NCBI GenBank assembly: GCA_019636385.1
Contig: JAHBXT010000003.1
Span: 970,723-1,034,722 of the forward strand
Reading direction: 5' to 3'
Origin: Pirellulaceae bacterium
GTDB taxonomy: Bacteria; Planctomycetota; Planctomycetia; Pirellulales; Pirellulaceae
DNA length: 64,000 nucleotides
Shown here: positions 44,130 to 55,100 of the stretch, piece by piece
Numbering within the stretch: position 1 is the first letter of the stretch
Layout of the letters: every line of letters starts with the position of its first letter
The notes under the pieces: model-generated
What the model saw: the letters and a program-made list of their open reading frames with translations, nothing else
Told to the model about the DNA's origin: nothing
Database searches by the model: none
Made by a program: the position numbers and the translations under genes

Positions 44130-44243
44130 GCAATCTCTTGACAAGTCAGTGACTACGCGCAGTCACTAGATAAATGTCATTCTACAACAAGATGCTGCGC
44201 AGGAGCGTAGCTCGCGCACGGCAGGCACCGCCATGCAAATCAA

Positions 44244-44564
44244 GTGGTCAACAGCAGGCCCACACGACCAGATCGGGGCACCTGCATAAAACGGCACGTT
44301 GGCGAGCAAACCGACAGGACGGTCTTTCGTAAGTCTTGCTGGCAAAAACCAATGAGTCCAGCTCCGACTCCACATCCGTTGAACCTGGACCACCGTGCCG
44401 GCGGCAAGGACACGGCTGTATGCTGCGCAGGTACAATCGCGGGTGTGACTTCGCAGGAATTGGTCACGGATCTATTTTTAGCGGTACACGATATTGAGCT
44501 TACCAATCCGCGCGTTCCGGGGCTCTTTGTGCAACGGTTAATTATGCCCGCTTTCGACCGATGA
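44244..44564 (+). pseudogene. Possible decayed tail of a CoA-transferase subunit A
   Basis: An open frame whose second half reads VFRKSC, then AGTIAGVTSQELVTD and NPRVPGLFVQRLI. This recalls the C-terminus of succinyl-CoA:3-oxoacid CoA-transferase subunit A, where FRKSARNF and a final P-x-hYVxRLI occur. The middle is not alignable and an equally long frame exists on the other strand, so this is weak. Otherwise 44145-44541 holds nothing clear. Confidence 0.2.
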
Positions 44565-45159
44565 ATTGCACAACCGCAGCTAAGCCAGTATGGTGTTTGC
44601 CTTCGAAGACCTCCCGATCCACCTCGTGTAGCACAAGCGGTTCAAGATTTGAGAATTCACGCTCAATTTTGGAAACGGTCATCAACATGTCTCCATTCTT
44701 GGGGCCACCTGTATTGCGGTGCAATTGATTTTCGGAATACGCCTCCAGGAGCAGCAGACCATTGGGCATCAGGCATCGTTCAACCAGGGGGTAGAGACGG
44801 TTTCTGATGTTGCTTGGCAAGTGTGCCGAGATGGATATTACGGACATATAGCTGTCGGCTGCTGGATTGTATGTTGCCAGGTCGGCCACTTCGGTCCGTA
44901 TGTCAACTCGCTTTAAACCGGCCAGCTTTCGCGCTTTCGCTAGCCCAATCGACGACCCATCGACACACGTAACCTCTAATCCGAGGGAAGCCAAGAAGAC
45001 CGCATTCCTCCCTTCGCCTTCGGCGAGTGATAGTACCGGTCCTCGAAGCTTGGAGGAATGTTCAACTAGAAACTCGTTGGGATTGGTACCATAGATGAAT
45101 TCTTCGGCCGAGTAGCGATCATTCCAGTCAATGCGGTTCACAGGCTCTCTCACTGGCAT
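44542..45159 (-). CDS. SAM-dependent methyltransferase (class I, TehB-like)
   Basis: About 205 residues. 'WNDRYSAEEFIYGTNPNEFL' is a typical start for this group. 'GPVLSLAEGEGRNAVFLASL' is the SAM-binding motif I (LxxGEGRN form), VTCVDGSSIGLAKARKLA is motif II, and LMPNGLLLLEAYSENQ the later strand. The family includes tellurite-resistance TehB and thiol methyltransferases; the substrate is unknown. The frame is open to 45402, but the ATG at 45159 lies directly before the conserved region. A small GCCCCG/CGGGGC hairpin sits just upstream. Confidence 0.8.
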   Translation of the reverse strand: MPVREPVNRIDWNDRYSAEEFIYGTNPNEFLVEHSSKLRGPVLSLAEGEGRNAVFLASLGLEVTCVDGSSIGLAKARKLAGLKRVDIRTEVADLATYNPAADSYMSVISISAHLPSNIRNRLYPLVERCLMPNGLLLLEAYSENQLHRNTGGPKNGDMLMTVSKIEREFSNLEPLVLHEVDREVFEGKHHTGLAAVVQFIGRKRA

Positions 45160-45786
45160 ATCGCCCCGCATCACGGGGCAACGGGAGTTGACATTGATCA
45201 CGCAATCCACTGGCCACTGCCGCTCCCGCGCATGGTACGCCCAGCATGGGCGCAAATTCGTGGGGTGAAAGTCCCCTGTACGAAAATGGGAATTGACTGG
45301 AGGACAGTATACCAATTGTAACCAATCTATACAAAGTACTAGGCTGTGCTGGTGGCCGTTTGGGGACACAGTGCTGTGTCCCCAGCGAAAGCCCCGCCGC
45401 ACGCATTACGTGTTGCATGGTGTGGCTTCCGCTAACGGCGATTTTTGCGCTCGAATCAGTTAGCAATCCGAACAATTTTCATGCCAATTCCACCAACTCC
45501 GCAGCGTCGTCTCACTTACAGACTTCGTTGCGAATTAAGCGCCACTGGTATTTCGAAAGACAGTCCATCATAGTCCTTTGCCATGATCGCTTGAATGCCC
45601 AAGAAGCGACAGCTTGAGCCGTTGGAGCGGCAATGCGATATTGTGATTGCCGTGTCGCTAGATCATCCGCAAACCCCATCTTAATGCGCCGATTATCCAA
45701 TTCCGGAACCAAGCGATTGATGTAAAATCCACCGACATCTTTGGCGATGGGGTTCGAATCGCCAACAAGCCCTTCTTCGCGGCGTT
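45160..45786. other. Intergenic region with hairpins and an unrecognised open frame
   Basis: Apart from the palindrome at 45361-45384 and a GC-rich hairpin near 45163-45180, this stretch has only a minus-strand frame (45512-46072) whose Arg/Gln/His-rich product looks non-coding and overlaps the small gene at 45787-45963 in another frame. Possibly decayed sequence. Confidence 0.35.
45361..45384. repeat. REP-like palindrome
   Basis: TGGGGACACAG-TG-CTGTGTCCCCA is an 11-bp perfect inverted repeat with a 2-base loop. Elements of this type often accompany REP-associated (Y1/IS200-like) transposases; none is in the window, and only this single copy was noticed. Confidence 0.45.
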
Positions 45787-45963
45787 TCAGCCGTATTGGA
45801 TCAGCATCATCTTGATCCACTGCGAGCGTGTGTTGATTTTGCGAGTCAGGCGTCCGCGTTTTTGCGGTGTGATTCCAAGCTTCAGAACGTACCGCCGCGC
45901 ATGGGAACGATCCATCCCAAGTTCTACTGCGAAATGTTTTTGCAATCCGTATTCTTCTGCCAT
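45787..45963 (-). CDS. Short basic protein, possibly helix-turn-helix
   Basis: 58 codons (MAEEYGLQKHFAVELGMDRS ... RRYVLKLGITPQKRGRLTRK) ending in a TGA. The start has a good AGGGA ribosome site 5 bases ahead. The sequence is basic, helical and protein-like; 'hFAVELGMDRSHARRYVLKL' could be a helix-turn-helix. No family is recognised. It is too short for most gene callers. Confidence 0.4.
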   Translation of the reverse strand: MAEEYGLQKHFAVELGMDRSHARRYVLKLGITPQKRGRLTRKINTRSQWIKMMLIQYG

Positions 45964-46189
45964 GGGTTCCCTGATCTGACCGACAAACTGCTATTAGGCA
46001 GATACCCTCAATGGGAGTGTCTGGGATTAACATCTGCCTCTCGAATTCTAAGGTACCCATTTTTTTAGCCAATCAGCGGATTGTTCCAGCAGGGACTGGT
46101 GTACAACACAGACTGGCGATGTGTTGCGTAGCGGGCGTATTGTGCAGCTGAATGTTAGACGGGGTGAGCGGGGCGTCTGGGCTGCGGGA

Positions 46190-47284
46190 TTAATAGGGGG
46201 CGGGCTCAGGTTGCCAAAGGTATAAGAAAGTGGGCAACGCGCTGCGGTCCAGGCCGGGAACCTTGAGCGGTATGAGCGACGAAAGCGTGGGAGTGTTGGG
46301 GGACATGTCGAGTGCCGTGTAGGCGCGGTCGTTGTCGCGTCTGAGCATCACGACGGTGGCACCTTCGGCTAAACCGGCCAGCGAACGAGCCTCCTGGATG
46401 GCGTCGTCCAAGTAGCCGACTCGATCGACCAGGCCCGCTACCTGGGCCTGTGTGCCAGTGAGCACGCGTCCGTCAAACAACTCTTGGCTGCCGGTGGAAA
46501 GATTACGCCGCTGACGTATACGTTCAATAAACCGCTGATGGAACTGGTCAGCGATGCTTTGCAATGCGGCGCGCTCTTCTTCGGACATGACCCGATTGGG
46601 TGACCCCATATCGACTCGATCGCCACTCTTGACCGGAATAGGTGTGATCCCGAACTGGCCCAACATGTCTTCTAGGTTATACACGTTTAGAATGACGCCG
46701 ATGCCACCCACCAAGGCGGTGGGGTGAGCGATCACGGCGTCGGCTCCGGCGGCCAGGTAATAGGCACCACCAGCCCCAACCTCCATCAGGCATGCTACCA
46801 CCGGCAGGTCGCGCTGGCTGACAAGTTGCTCCAAGTCGCGGCTCATCATATCCGAGGCGGTCACACCGCCACCACCACTATTGATTCTGAGTACGACCGC
46901 GCGAATTGTCGAATCAGCAGCGATGGCGTCCAGTTTTTCACGAAATAGCGCTACGGGGTTTTCTCCCATCGAACCGAGGCCACTCAGATTGCGGTTGACC
47001 AGCCAACCGTCTACATCAATTACGCAAATCCGGCCGGTGCCAGTGCCTGAATTAGAATAGACCGGCACGCTAACCAACCGCGAGGCGGTGTTGTCGGTGC
47101 GCATGGACGTGGCAACGTCACCCGTCATATTCATGTTGCCACGCATGGTCATGTCCCCGGCCATCTGCATTTGGCCATTCATGTTCATATCACCGCGCAT
47201 CAACGTTACCAGCGGCCGATTGCGGCAACCTGTTGCCAGGAGCACAGCCGCTAATACGACTATCAACCGGCTGATCATTTGCAT
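46190..47284 (-). CDS. S49-family (SppA-like) lipoprotein, predicted catalytically inactive
   Basis: About 364 residues. MISRLIVVLAAVLLATGC is a lipoprotein signal with lipobox ATGC. Next comes a Met-rich run (about residues 27-52, units M-x-M-x-G-x-M). The S49 domain follows: ICVIDVDGWLV, AVVLRINSGGGGVTASDMM, and VGAGGAYYLAAGADAVIAHP. The usual ASGGYY with the nucleophile Ser reads AGGAYY, so Ser is Gly (about residue 172). Fifty-two residues later, where B. subtilis SppA has its catalytic Lys, there is Val in SGDRVDMGSPNR. Both residues of the Ser-Lys dyad are lost. Alternative starts at 47311 and 47317 exist. Likely a periplasmic scaffold or binding protein. Confidence 0.85.
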   Translation of the reverse strand: MQMISRLIVVLAAVLLATGCRNRPLVTLMRGDMNMNGQMQMAGDMTMRGNMNMTGDVATSMRTDNTASRLVSVPVYSNSGTGTGRICVIDVDGWLVNRNLSGLGSMGENPVALFREKLDAIAADSTIRAVVLRINSGGGGVTASDMMSRDLEQLVSQRDLPVVACLMEVGAGGAYYLAAGADAVIAHPTALVGGIGVILNVYNLEDMLGQFGITPIPVKSGDRVDMGSPNRVMSEEERAALQSIADQFHQRFIERIRQRRNLSTGSQELFDGRVLTGTQAQVAGLVDRVGYLDDAIQEARSLAGLAEGATVVMLRRDNDRAYTALDMSPNTPTLSSLIPLKVPGLDRSALPTFLYLWQPEPAPY

Positions 47285-47817
47285 CTTAAAGAAACTGGTA
47301 GTAGTGGTCATCGCCATCAAGCAGGTATGCGTCGGCCAGCGCGACGGGGTGTGATCGACTTGGCAACCCAGTACGACCGAGGGCTGAGTGGGAACACGAC
47401 CATTAGAAGACATCCAAGTGAACATGCTTGTTCCAATCCAAATCCTCGCTCAAAGTGCCAGACGCTGTGGCAACTAAAGCTGCGAGCTGCAAAGTCCAGG
47501 AAGCTGTTACCACCCAAAAGTATGGTGCTGGCCGTCGTATTCGATGCGAGGCGACTGCTTTGTTATCGGAGAAACAGCAACAGGAAATACTGCCTAGGTT
47601 TCTGAGCGGTTATCCCCATACCGTACTGCCCTATCATCGCATGTCTCCTAAACTGAAACTTCGGAAAAGTCCCCCCAGAGTGCGGCATTAGATGGCTTCG
47701 TTGCCATGGATAGATTTAGAAGCCTTTGCCGCCAAGTCGATTAGATGTCCGCACCGGCTGGTTGCTTCGCCAATTGCGAGGCACCGCTCAAACTGTTCGT
47801 GACGGAGAGTGTCACCC
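47285..47817. promoter_or_regulatory. Divergent region between the SppA-like gene and the ABC permease gene
   Basis: Promoters for both outward genes must lie here. A + strand frame (47428-47691) is present but has no recognisable product. The permease ribosome site GGAGAG (47804-47809) is at the right end. No operator could be assigned. Confidence 0.35.
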
Positions 47818-49023
47818 GTGCGTTTTGGTGGTTTGATAGTAAAGAACTTGGCTCGCCGGCCCACTCGGTCTCTGCTTACATTGCTGGCGCTGGCCACGGC
47901 AATCATGGCGGTTGTTTCGCTATTTAGCGTTGCCAAGGGGTTCACGCGTTCCTTCGCAGACGTGTACGCTGCTCACGGCGTAGATATTGTCGTCTCGCGC
48001 CAAGGCAGCGCCGACAGACTTAGCAGCGCAGTCGATTATTCGTACGTTCAGCAGATTGCCGATTTGCCGGGCGTCAAGCGCACAGCGGGCGTGATGCTGG
48101 AGACGTTATCCCTTGAAGAGCAAGGAATTTACGGCATCCCCACCATGGGCGTTGCGCCAGATAGTTGGATGTTGGAGCAATACAAATTCGTAGGACAGCG
48201 CTTGGACGGTCCCCAACTGCCCGCTGGACAAGCCGAATACGACCCGGCCAAGACTGTGATGTTAGGCACGCATTTGGCCGAGCGAGTCGCGCTGGGCGTT
48301 GGCGAGCGTTTGATGCTGTTCGAAGAGCCGTATGTAATCACCGGAATATTCCAGAGCACCAGCACGTGGGAAAATGGATCGATGATCTTGCCGCTGGCGA
48401 CACTACAACAATTGACCGACCGGCCTGGCCAGGTGACGTACATCAACGTAGTGTTGGATCGTGGGCCATTGTTTGGTGAGGACGTCCATCAAAGTCAGCC
48501 TGACCGAAAACCTGAAGTCCATTTGTCTTCTGCGCAATTGGTCGTGGCCGCCATTGAAGGCCTGGACAAGCGGCTGTTGGCGCTAACGACATCTGAGTAT
48601 GTCGAAACGGATACACGCATGCAGATCGCTCAGGCAATGGCTTGGATGACGTCGGCTATCGCGCTGCTGATCGGCGCGATCGGAACGCTGAATACAATGT
48701 TGACGAGCGTCCTGGAAAGGACCAAAGAAATCGGCATTTTACGGGCTATCGGTTGGTCGCGGCGAAGAGTCGTGGGGATGATCGTCGGTGAATCGTGCGG
48801 GCTGTCGTCGATCGCCTGCGTGCTTGGCATAGTCTTTGCTCTGGGTCTGACCAAGCTGCTCAGTTCAGCGCCAGAAGCCCGCGGTCTGATTAGCCCACAC
48901 TTTGATGCGTCCGTGCTGACCCAGGGAGTGGTATTAGGGTTGGGCATCGGTCTGCTGGGTGCCGCATTGCCGGCGTGGCGAGCGGCTCAACTGCAACCAA
49001 CGGAGGCCTTTCGCGACAATTAG
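47818..49023 (+). CDS. ABC transporter permease (FtsX/MacB-like, DevC type)
   Basis: About 401 residues. One membrane helix at the N-terminus (LLTLLALATAIMAVVSLFSV), a large periplasmic domain of about 220 residues, then three helices near the C-terminus, including 'AIALLIGAIGTLNTMLTSVL' and the conserved ERTKEIGILRAIGWSRRRV loop typical of FtsX-domain permeases. The end PAWRAAQLQPTEAFR is the usual coupling sequence. Such permeases work with an ATPase, often for lipoprotein or macrolide export; no ATPase gene is adjacent. A GTG at 47818 behind GGAGAG is the likely start; another GTG lies at 47809. The PKS gene begins 162 bases later in the same direction. Confidence 0.87.
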   Translation: MRFGGLIVKNLARRPTRSLLTLLALATAIMAVVSLFSVAKGFTRSFADVYAAHGVDIVVSRQGSADRLSSAVDYSYVQQIADLPGVKRTAGVMLETLSLEEQGIYGIPTMGVAPDSWMLEQYKFVGQRLDGPQLPAGQAEYDPAKTVMLGTHLAERVALGVGERLMLFEEPYVITGIFQSTSTWENGSMILPLATLQQLTDRPGQVTYINVVLDRGPLFGEDVHQSQPDRKPEVHLSSAQLVVAAIEGLDKRLLALTTSEYVETDTRMQIAQAMAWMTSAIALLIGAIGTLNTMLTSVLERTKEIGILRAIGWSRRRVVGMIVGESCGLSSIACVLGIVFALGLTKLLSSAPEARGLISPHFDASVLTQGVVLGLGIGLLGAALPAWRAAQLQPTEAFRDN

Positions 49024-49185
49024 GCTAACAGTCACTTGGATTACAACCCCAGCGACCTTCACGGGACAGTGGAGACTTATCGCATCCATCGCTTGGTGAC
49101 GGTGGCTAGCATTAGGGAATTCGCCATAGTACCTCATCAAACTATTAAGAATAAGCGCAGGCAGAAACCAGTTTAGGCTGACACC

Positions 49186-52100
49186 ATGACATCAAAGACG
49201 AATCCTCCTGCCCTGGGCGGTCAGGTACCTAGTAGTATTGCAGAGCCGATTGCAATTATCGGGATGGGGTGTCGGTTGCCGGGCGGCGCCGACGATTGGC
49301 AGACCTATTGGCGGATGCTTGAGTCGGGCATGGATGCAATTTCCGAGACTCCGCCCGATCGCTGGAGTCTGCAAAAATTCTACGTGCCCCACAAGTCATT
49401 GCCCGGCAAGACGCAAAGCAAGTGGGGCGGCTATGTTCGCAACATCGACCATTTCGATCCTCAGTTGTTTGGCATCTCACCGCGCGAAGCGGCCAGCATG
49501 GATCCGCAGCAACGGATGTTGTTGGAATCGGCCTTTCGAGCCATTGAAGATGCTGGCCAGCGTGCCGACCGGCTGGCGGGACAGCCGGTAGCTGTCTTCA
49601 TTGGTATTTCGAGTTTCGATTACGCCGTGGCCGGTCTGAGCTTTCAAGATCGGGGAGTCATTGATGCCTATAGTAACACTGGAGGATCCTCCAGCATCGC
49701 GGCCAACCGCATATCCTACTGTTTTGATCTGCGCGGTCCCAGCGTCGCGGTCGATACAGCCTGTTCGTCATCGCTGGTGGCGGTACACATGGCCTGCGAA
49801 AGCATCTGGCGCGGTCAGGCCAGCATGGCTCTGGCCGGCGGCGTGAATGCTCTGATTCTGCCCGATTTCTACGTGGCCTTCAGCCAGTTGGGCGTGATGT
49901 CGCCCGACGGTCGCTGCAAGACGTTTGATGCTCGCGCTAACGGCTATGTGCGCAGCGAAGGCGCCGGAGCGGTTCTGCTGAAGCCGCTGCGGGCTGCGCT
50001 GAGTGACAAGGATCCGATCTACGCAGTCATCCGCGCTACGGCACTCAATCAAGATGGACGAACACCCGGAATGACTGTGCCCAGTCAAGCTGCCCAAGAG
50101 GCACTCATCCTGGCTGCCTGCCAACAAGCTGGTGTGTCCCCCAGCGAACTGCAATATGTCGAGGCGCACGGAACGGGCACTCCGGTTGGCGATCCCATCG
50201 AAACCAAGGCGATCGGCAGTGTCGTCGGGCAGGGCCGCGACCCCCAGAATCGCTGCTGGGTGGGATCGGTCAAGACCAACATCGGGCACTTGGAGGCCGG
50301 TGCAGGCATCGCCAGCCTGATCAAAGTTGCTCTGTCGCTACATCATCGGCGGATTCCTCGCAATCTTCACTTTCGGCAGGCCAATCCAGAAATTGACTTG
50401 GCGGCTCTGGGGCTGCGAGTGCCAACGCAGACTGAAATTTGGACTTCAGATCGCTCCCGGTTGGCCGGCATCAACGGCTTTGGATACGGCGGTGCTAACG
50501 CGCATGTGATTATCGAGCAAGCGCCGGAGTCGGCAGCACAAGTCCATTCGATTACGCCGTCACGAACCGTTCCGGCAACTGCCCTCAGAACTAAAGTCGT
50601 TGCGTCCGGTCCATCGGCAGCGAGCACAACAAGTGCTGGTGTTACAACTGAAGCGACCGAGACCGCTCCTCCGGTCCTGCTACCACTTTCGGCTCGGTCA
50701 CCGTCCGCTCTGCAACAGTCCGCTAGTCAGTTGTCTGCATGGTTGTCCGCAGCCGGTGCGGGCTATCACCTGGCCGAGGTGGCTGGATTAATGGCGCACC
50801 GCCGCACGCATTTCGACTGCCGCTGGGCTGTCTGCGCGGCGGATCATGAGAGCATGATTGACCAGCTACAAACGTTGGCCAATTCCACTCCATCGGAGAC
50901 CGCACAGGAAACATCCGCTGCTCAATTATCTCGTGGTGCGGCATTCGTTTGCAGCGGTCAGGGACCGCAATGGTGGGCGATGGGACGTGGACTCATCAAG
51001 CACTCGCCGGTCTTTCGGTCAATGCTCAAACGCTGCGATGCGGAATTCTCGCGCTACGGAACGTGGTCGCTTTTGGAGGAACTAGAACGATCCGAAAGCA
51101 CGTCGCGCATGCAGCAGACGTCGATCGCTCAGCCGAGTATTTTTGCCATTCAAGTTGCATTAGCGGCATTGTGGGAGAGCTGGGGCATCAAACCCACTGC
51201 AGTGGTCGGTCATAGTGTGGGGGAAATCGCTGCGGCCTACTTGTCGGGCGCATTGAGCTGGGAGGATGCCTGCTGTGTCGCCTTTCATCGTGGACGCACG
51301 ATGGACCTGGCCAGCTCACAGGGTGCCATGGTGGCGGCTGGTCTCTCCCCCGATCAAGTTCCGCAGTGGATCGAAGGACTGGAAGCTCAGGTATCGTTGG
51401 CGGCAATCAACGGTCCAACCAGCGTCACGATCTCCGGGGCTGCGCCGGCCATAGCACAGCTTGCCACGCGTCTGGAGTCTGCGGCCATCTTCTGTCGCCG
51501 ATTGGCGGTGGAATACGCGTTTCATAGTCCGCAGATGGATCCGGTGCGTGACGAGCTTCTGCGCAGCCTGGCTCACTTGCGACCTCGGACAGTCCATACC
51601 ACGTTGGTGTCCACCGTGACCGGACAGCCAATCGACGGCAGCCAATTGGGAGCGGACTACTGGTGGCAAAATGTGCGTCACAGCGTCCGCTTTGCCGACG
51701 CCATGTATCGACTGGCAGAGATGGGCTATGGTGTAGCGGTCGAGCTTGGGCCTCATCCTGTGTTGGCTTACTCGATCAATGAATGTTTCCAAGCTGTGGG
51801 ATGTCATGTGCACAGCGTTGCTTCGCTCAATCGCCAGCAAGGCGATCTGTGGTGCATCTCGAAATCACTGGGAAGTCTGTATTCGCTGGGCTATGACATT
51901 CACTGGGAAGGTTTCTACAACCAGCCCACGCGCAAGTTGCCACTGCCCACCTACCCGTTTCAAACCCAGCGCTTGTGGAACGAGTCGCTTGAGTCGCAAT
52001 GGACGCGCAACACCGCCGCAGTTCATCCGCTGCTCGGCGAGCCGGCCGATCACCAGCAGCCGGTATGGCAGCAGCGAGTGGATCTGAAGCTGCAAAATTA

Positions 52101-55100
52101 TCTGGCCGATCATCGCGTGCGGGGCAGTGTGATCTACCCGGCTGCGGCCATGCTGGAGACCGCCGTAGCCGCTGCATACCAACTTTCACTTGGCGCAGAC
52201 CAGCCGTGTGCTGAAGTGCGACTTGAACGCCTGCGACTACACAACCCCTGCCTGTTAGCCGATGATCAACCGCAGTGGATTGAAACTCGCTGGAACGCCG
52301 ATCGTCGGCAGCTAAACTTGGGCTTTCGCAGTTGCAAGCTTTCGGCGTCCGGTGAAGCGGCACAGTGGAGTTCACTGGCGACAGTCGAGATTAGCGCGCA
52401 GCCTTTGCCGACCACAGATCAAAAAGCTCAATCGCAGAGGCTTGAACAGACTAGAAGCCGTTGTCTGCGGCAATTCACAGCCCAGCAGCTCTACGACTAC
52501 TGTGCGCAGCTCGGCCTACAATACGGGCCTCAATTCCAAGGTGTTGTCAGCGGAGTTCAACGCCCTGGAGAGGCCTTGGCCGAAGTTGTGCTGACCAAGT
52601 CCATTGACCCAAGTGCGTACGTGCTACATCCCGCGCTGCTGGATAGCTGCTTCCACGTGATGATCGCAGCCGACAGCAGTTTTGACCATGCACTGGATGG
52701 GCTTTATTTGCCTGCGGAGTTGCGGGAAATCTGGGTGTACTCACGCAGTTTACCCAGCGGTAGTAAATTGCTGGACACTGCAACTACCAGTGACGAGGGT
52801 CAGGCAACGGGATTCTGTGGCCAGCGGTTGCTAGTGCATGCGCGCGTCTTGCGCAAGACCGCTAAGAAAATGTGGTGTGATTTGGATATCACCACGATTG
52901 ACGGTCAGCCGCTAGTGACCATACGGGGTTTTGAGAGTCATCGTGTACTCAGCCCATCTACCATCCAGCAGACGGAGGACTTGATCTACAAATTCCATTG
53001 GCAGCGATCTGCGTTGCCGAACCTTAGGGAATCGCAGGTTGCAGCGTCAGAGCAGCGATGGCTCGTGTTTATGGACGAAGGCCATGTGGGCCAGGAGATT
53101 TGTGAACGACTTCGCGCCAGCGGCAGGCAGGTGGTGGAAGTCTATCAAGCCAGCTCGCACGTTCCTCAGACGCCAGCCAGACAGTTTCATCAGTTCAATC
53201 CCGAAAGTCGCCAGGATTTCGTGTCACTCCTGGAGCGGTTTGCATCCGCACCACTGACTCACGCGGTCTATCTGTGGGGGATGGATGTGCCCGCAAATGA
53301 TGTGCTGAACTGTACATCGCTTCGGTCGAGTACCTTATTGACCACCTTGGCACCTTTGCATTTTGTGCAAGCGTGGGAATCCATTGAAGCCCTAGGCAGT
53401 GCCAACTTCACCATCGTTACCCGTGGTGCCCAGTCGGCCGATGACGCTCCTGAACACTGTAACGTTGCGCAAGCGCCGCTGATCGGCATGGGGCGCGTCA
53501 TTGTCAACGAGTATGGCCGGCTGCGCAGTAAGTTAGTCGATATGCCGGCCACGCTGCGCGCTGGTGATTTCGATCAGCTTTTCGCCGAGCTACTAGCTAC
53601 CGACGACGAGGATGAAGTCAAATGGCGGGATGGTCACCGTTGGGTACAGCGATTTGTGCAGCAGCGCGATCAAGCCCTGGGAAATGAGGCCTTGAGTCAA
53701 CTGCCCTTCCAACTGCGACTTGGAAAATCCTCGGGCGTGGAAGAGCTGCGTTACGAAACGAAAGCGCGTGGCCCATTGCAGCCAGGCCATGTCGAAATCG
53801 AAGTGGTTGCTGCCGGATTGAATTTTAGCGATGTGATGAAGGCCCTGGACCTGTATCCAGGCTTGAACGACGCCGTGGTGGATCTGGGAGCCGAGTGCTC
53901 TGGGAAAATTGTGCGGGTCGCGCCCGGCAGCCGGTGGAACGTCGGAGATGAAGTAATGGCTGTTGCCCCAGGCGCTTTTAGCAGCCACGTGATTGTCGAT
54001 GAACAGCTTGTAGCCCGTAAACCCTGCAACCTGAGCTTCGAGCAGGCAGCCGCGATCCCGGTGGCATTTTTGACTGCCCAGTACGCTCTGCATGACTGTG
54101 CCAGACTCAGCCGCGGCGATTCGATCTTAATTCACGCCGCCAGTGGTGGCGTAGGTTTGGCTGCAATGCAATTTGCTGCCGCCGCCGGTGTGCGTATTCT
54201 GGCGACTGCCGGTTCGCCCGAGAAACGCAAGTTTGTACAGCAACAGGGCGCCAGTTGCGTGATGGACTCGCGGACATTGTCGTTTGGTGCACAGACACTC
54301 GAGGCAACCGGTGGTGAGGGGGTTGACGCGGTACTGAACTCACTGCCGGGCCCTGCGATTGCAACCGGACTGGGTGTGCTGAAAACGGGAGGTCGCTTTC
54401 TAGAGATCGGTAAACGCGACATCTATAACGATGCCGCGCTCGGGCTGTATCCATTTCGTAACAATCTTGCGCTGTTTGCGATAGACTTGGATCAGTTGTT
54501 CAAGCAACAGCCAGCGCGAATGGGGCAGATGCTGCGCGATCTGAGTGCACGATTTGAGTCCGGTGAATTGCATGCGCTGCCCACCGAAGTCTATTCGACC
54601 AACGAAACCGCTGCTGCGTTCAAGTTCATGCAGCAGGGTAAGCATATCGGCAAGGTGGTTGTGAACTATCAGCAGCGGCCGGAGTTCTTAGCGGCTGGTA
54701 GTTATGATCCAGTCCAGTTCAAGGCCGATCGAACCTACTGGATTGCTGGAGGATTGGGTGGTTTCGGACTGGAGATCGCTAAGTGGATGGCCCAGCGCGG
54801 TGCTGGTCATCTGGTCCTTAGTGGTCGCAGCCCTCAGCCTCGTCCGGAGGTAACCAAGGAAATCGCGCAGCTTACCCAACAAGGCGTAGCGGTCACGATA
54901 CTGCCTGCGGACATTACACGCCCAGACGAAGTCCACCGCGTTTTAGCTAGTATTGATCGGCAGCTGCCACCCTTGGCGGGAATATTGCACACGGCGATGG
55001 TCTTGGAGGACAAGCTGCTAGCCGACCTGGATCGCGATACGCTAGAACGCGTTCTATGGCCCAAAGTGTTGGGGGGCTGGAACCTGCACCAACAAACCTT

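Noticed and set aside
45512..46072. 186-residue minus-strand frame
   Set aside because: The composition is unlike a folded protein, no family is recognised, and the small gene at 45787-45963 with a good ribosome site uses another frame of the same strand.
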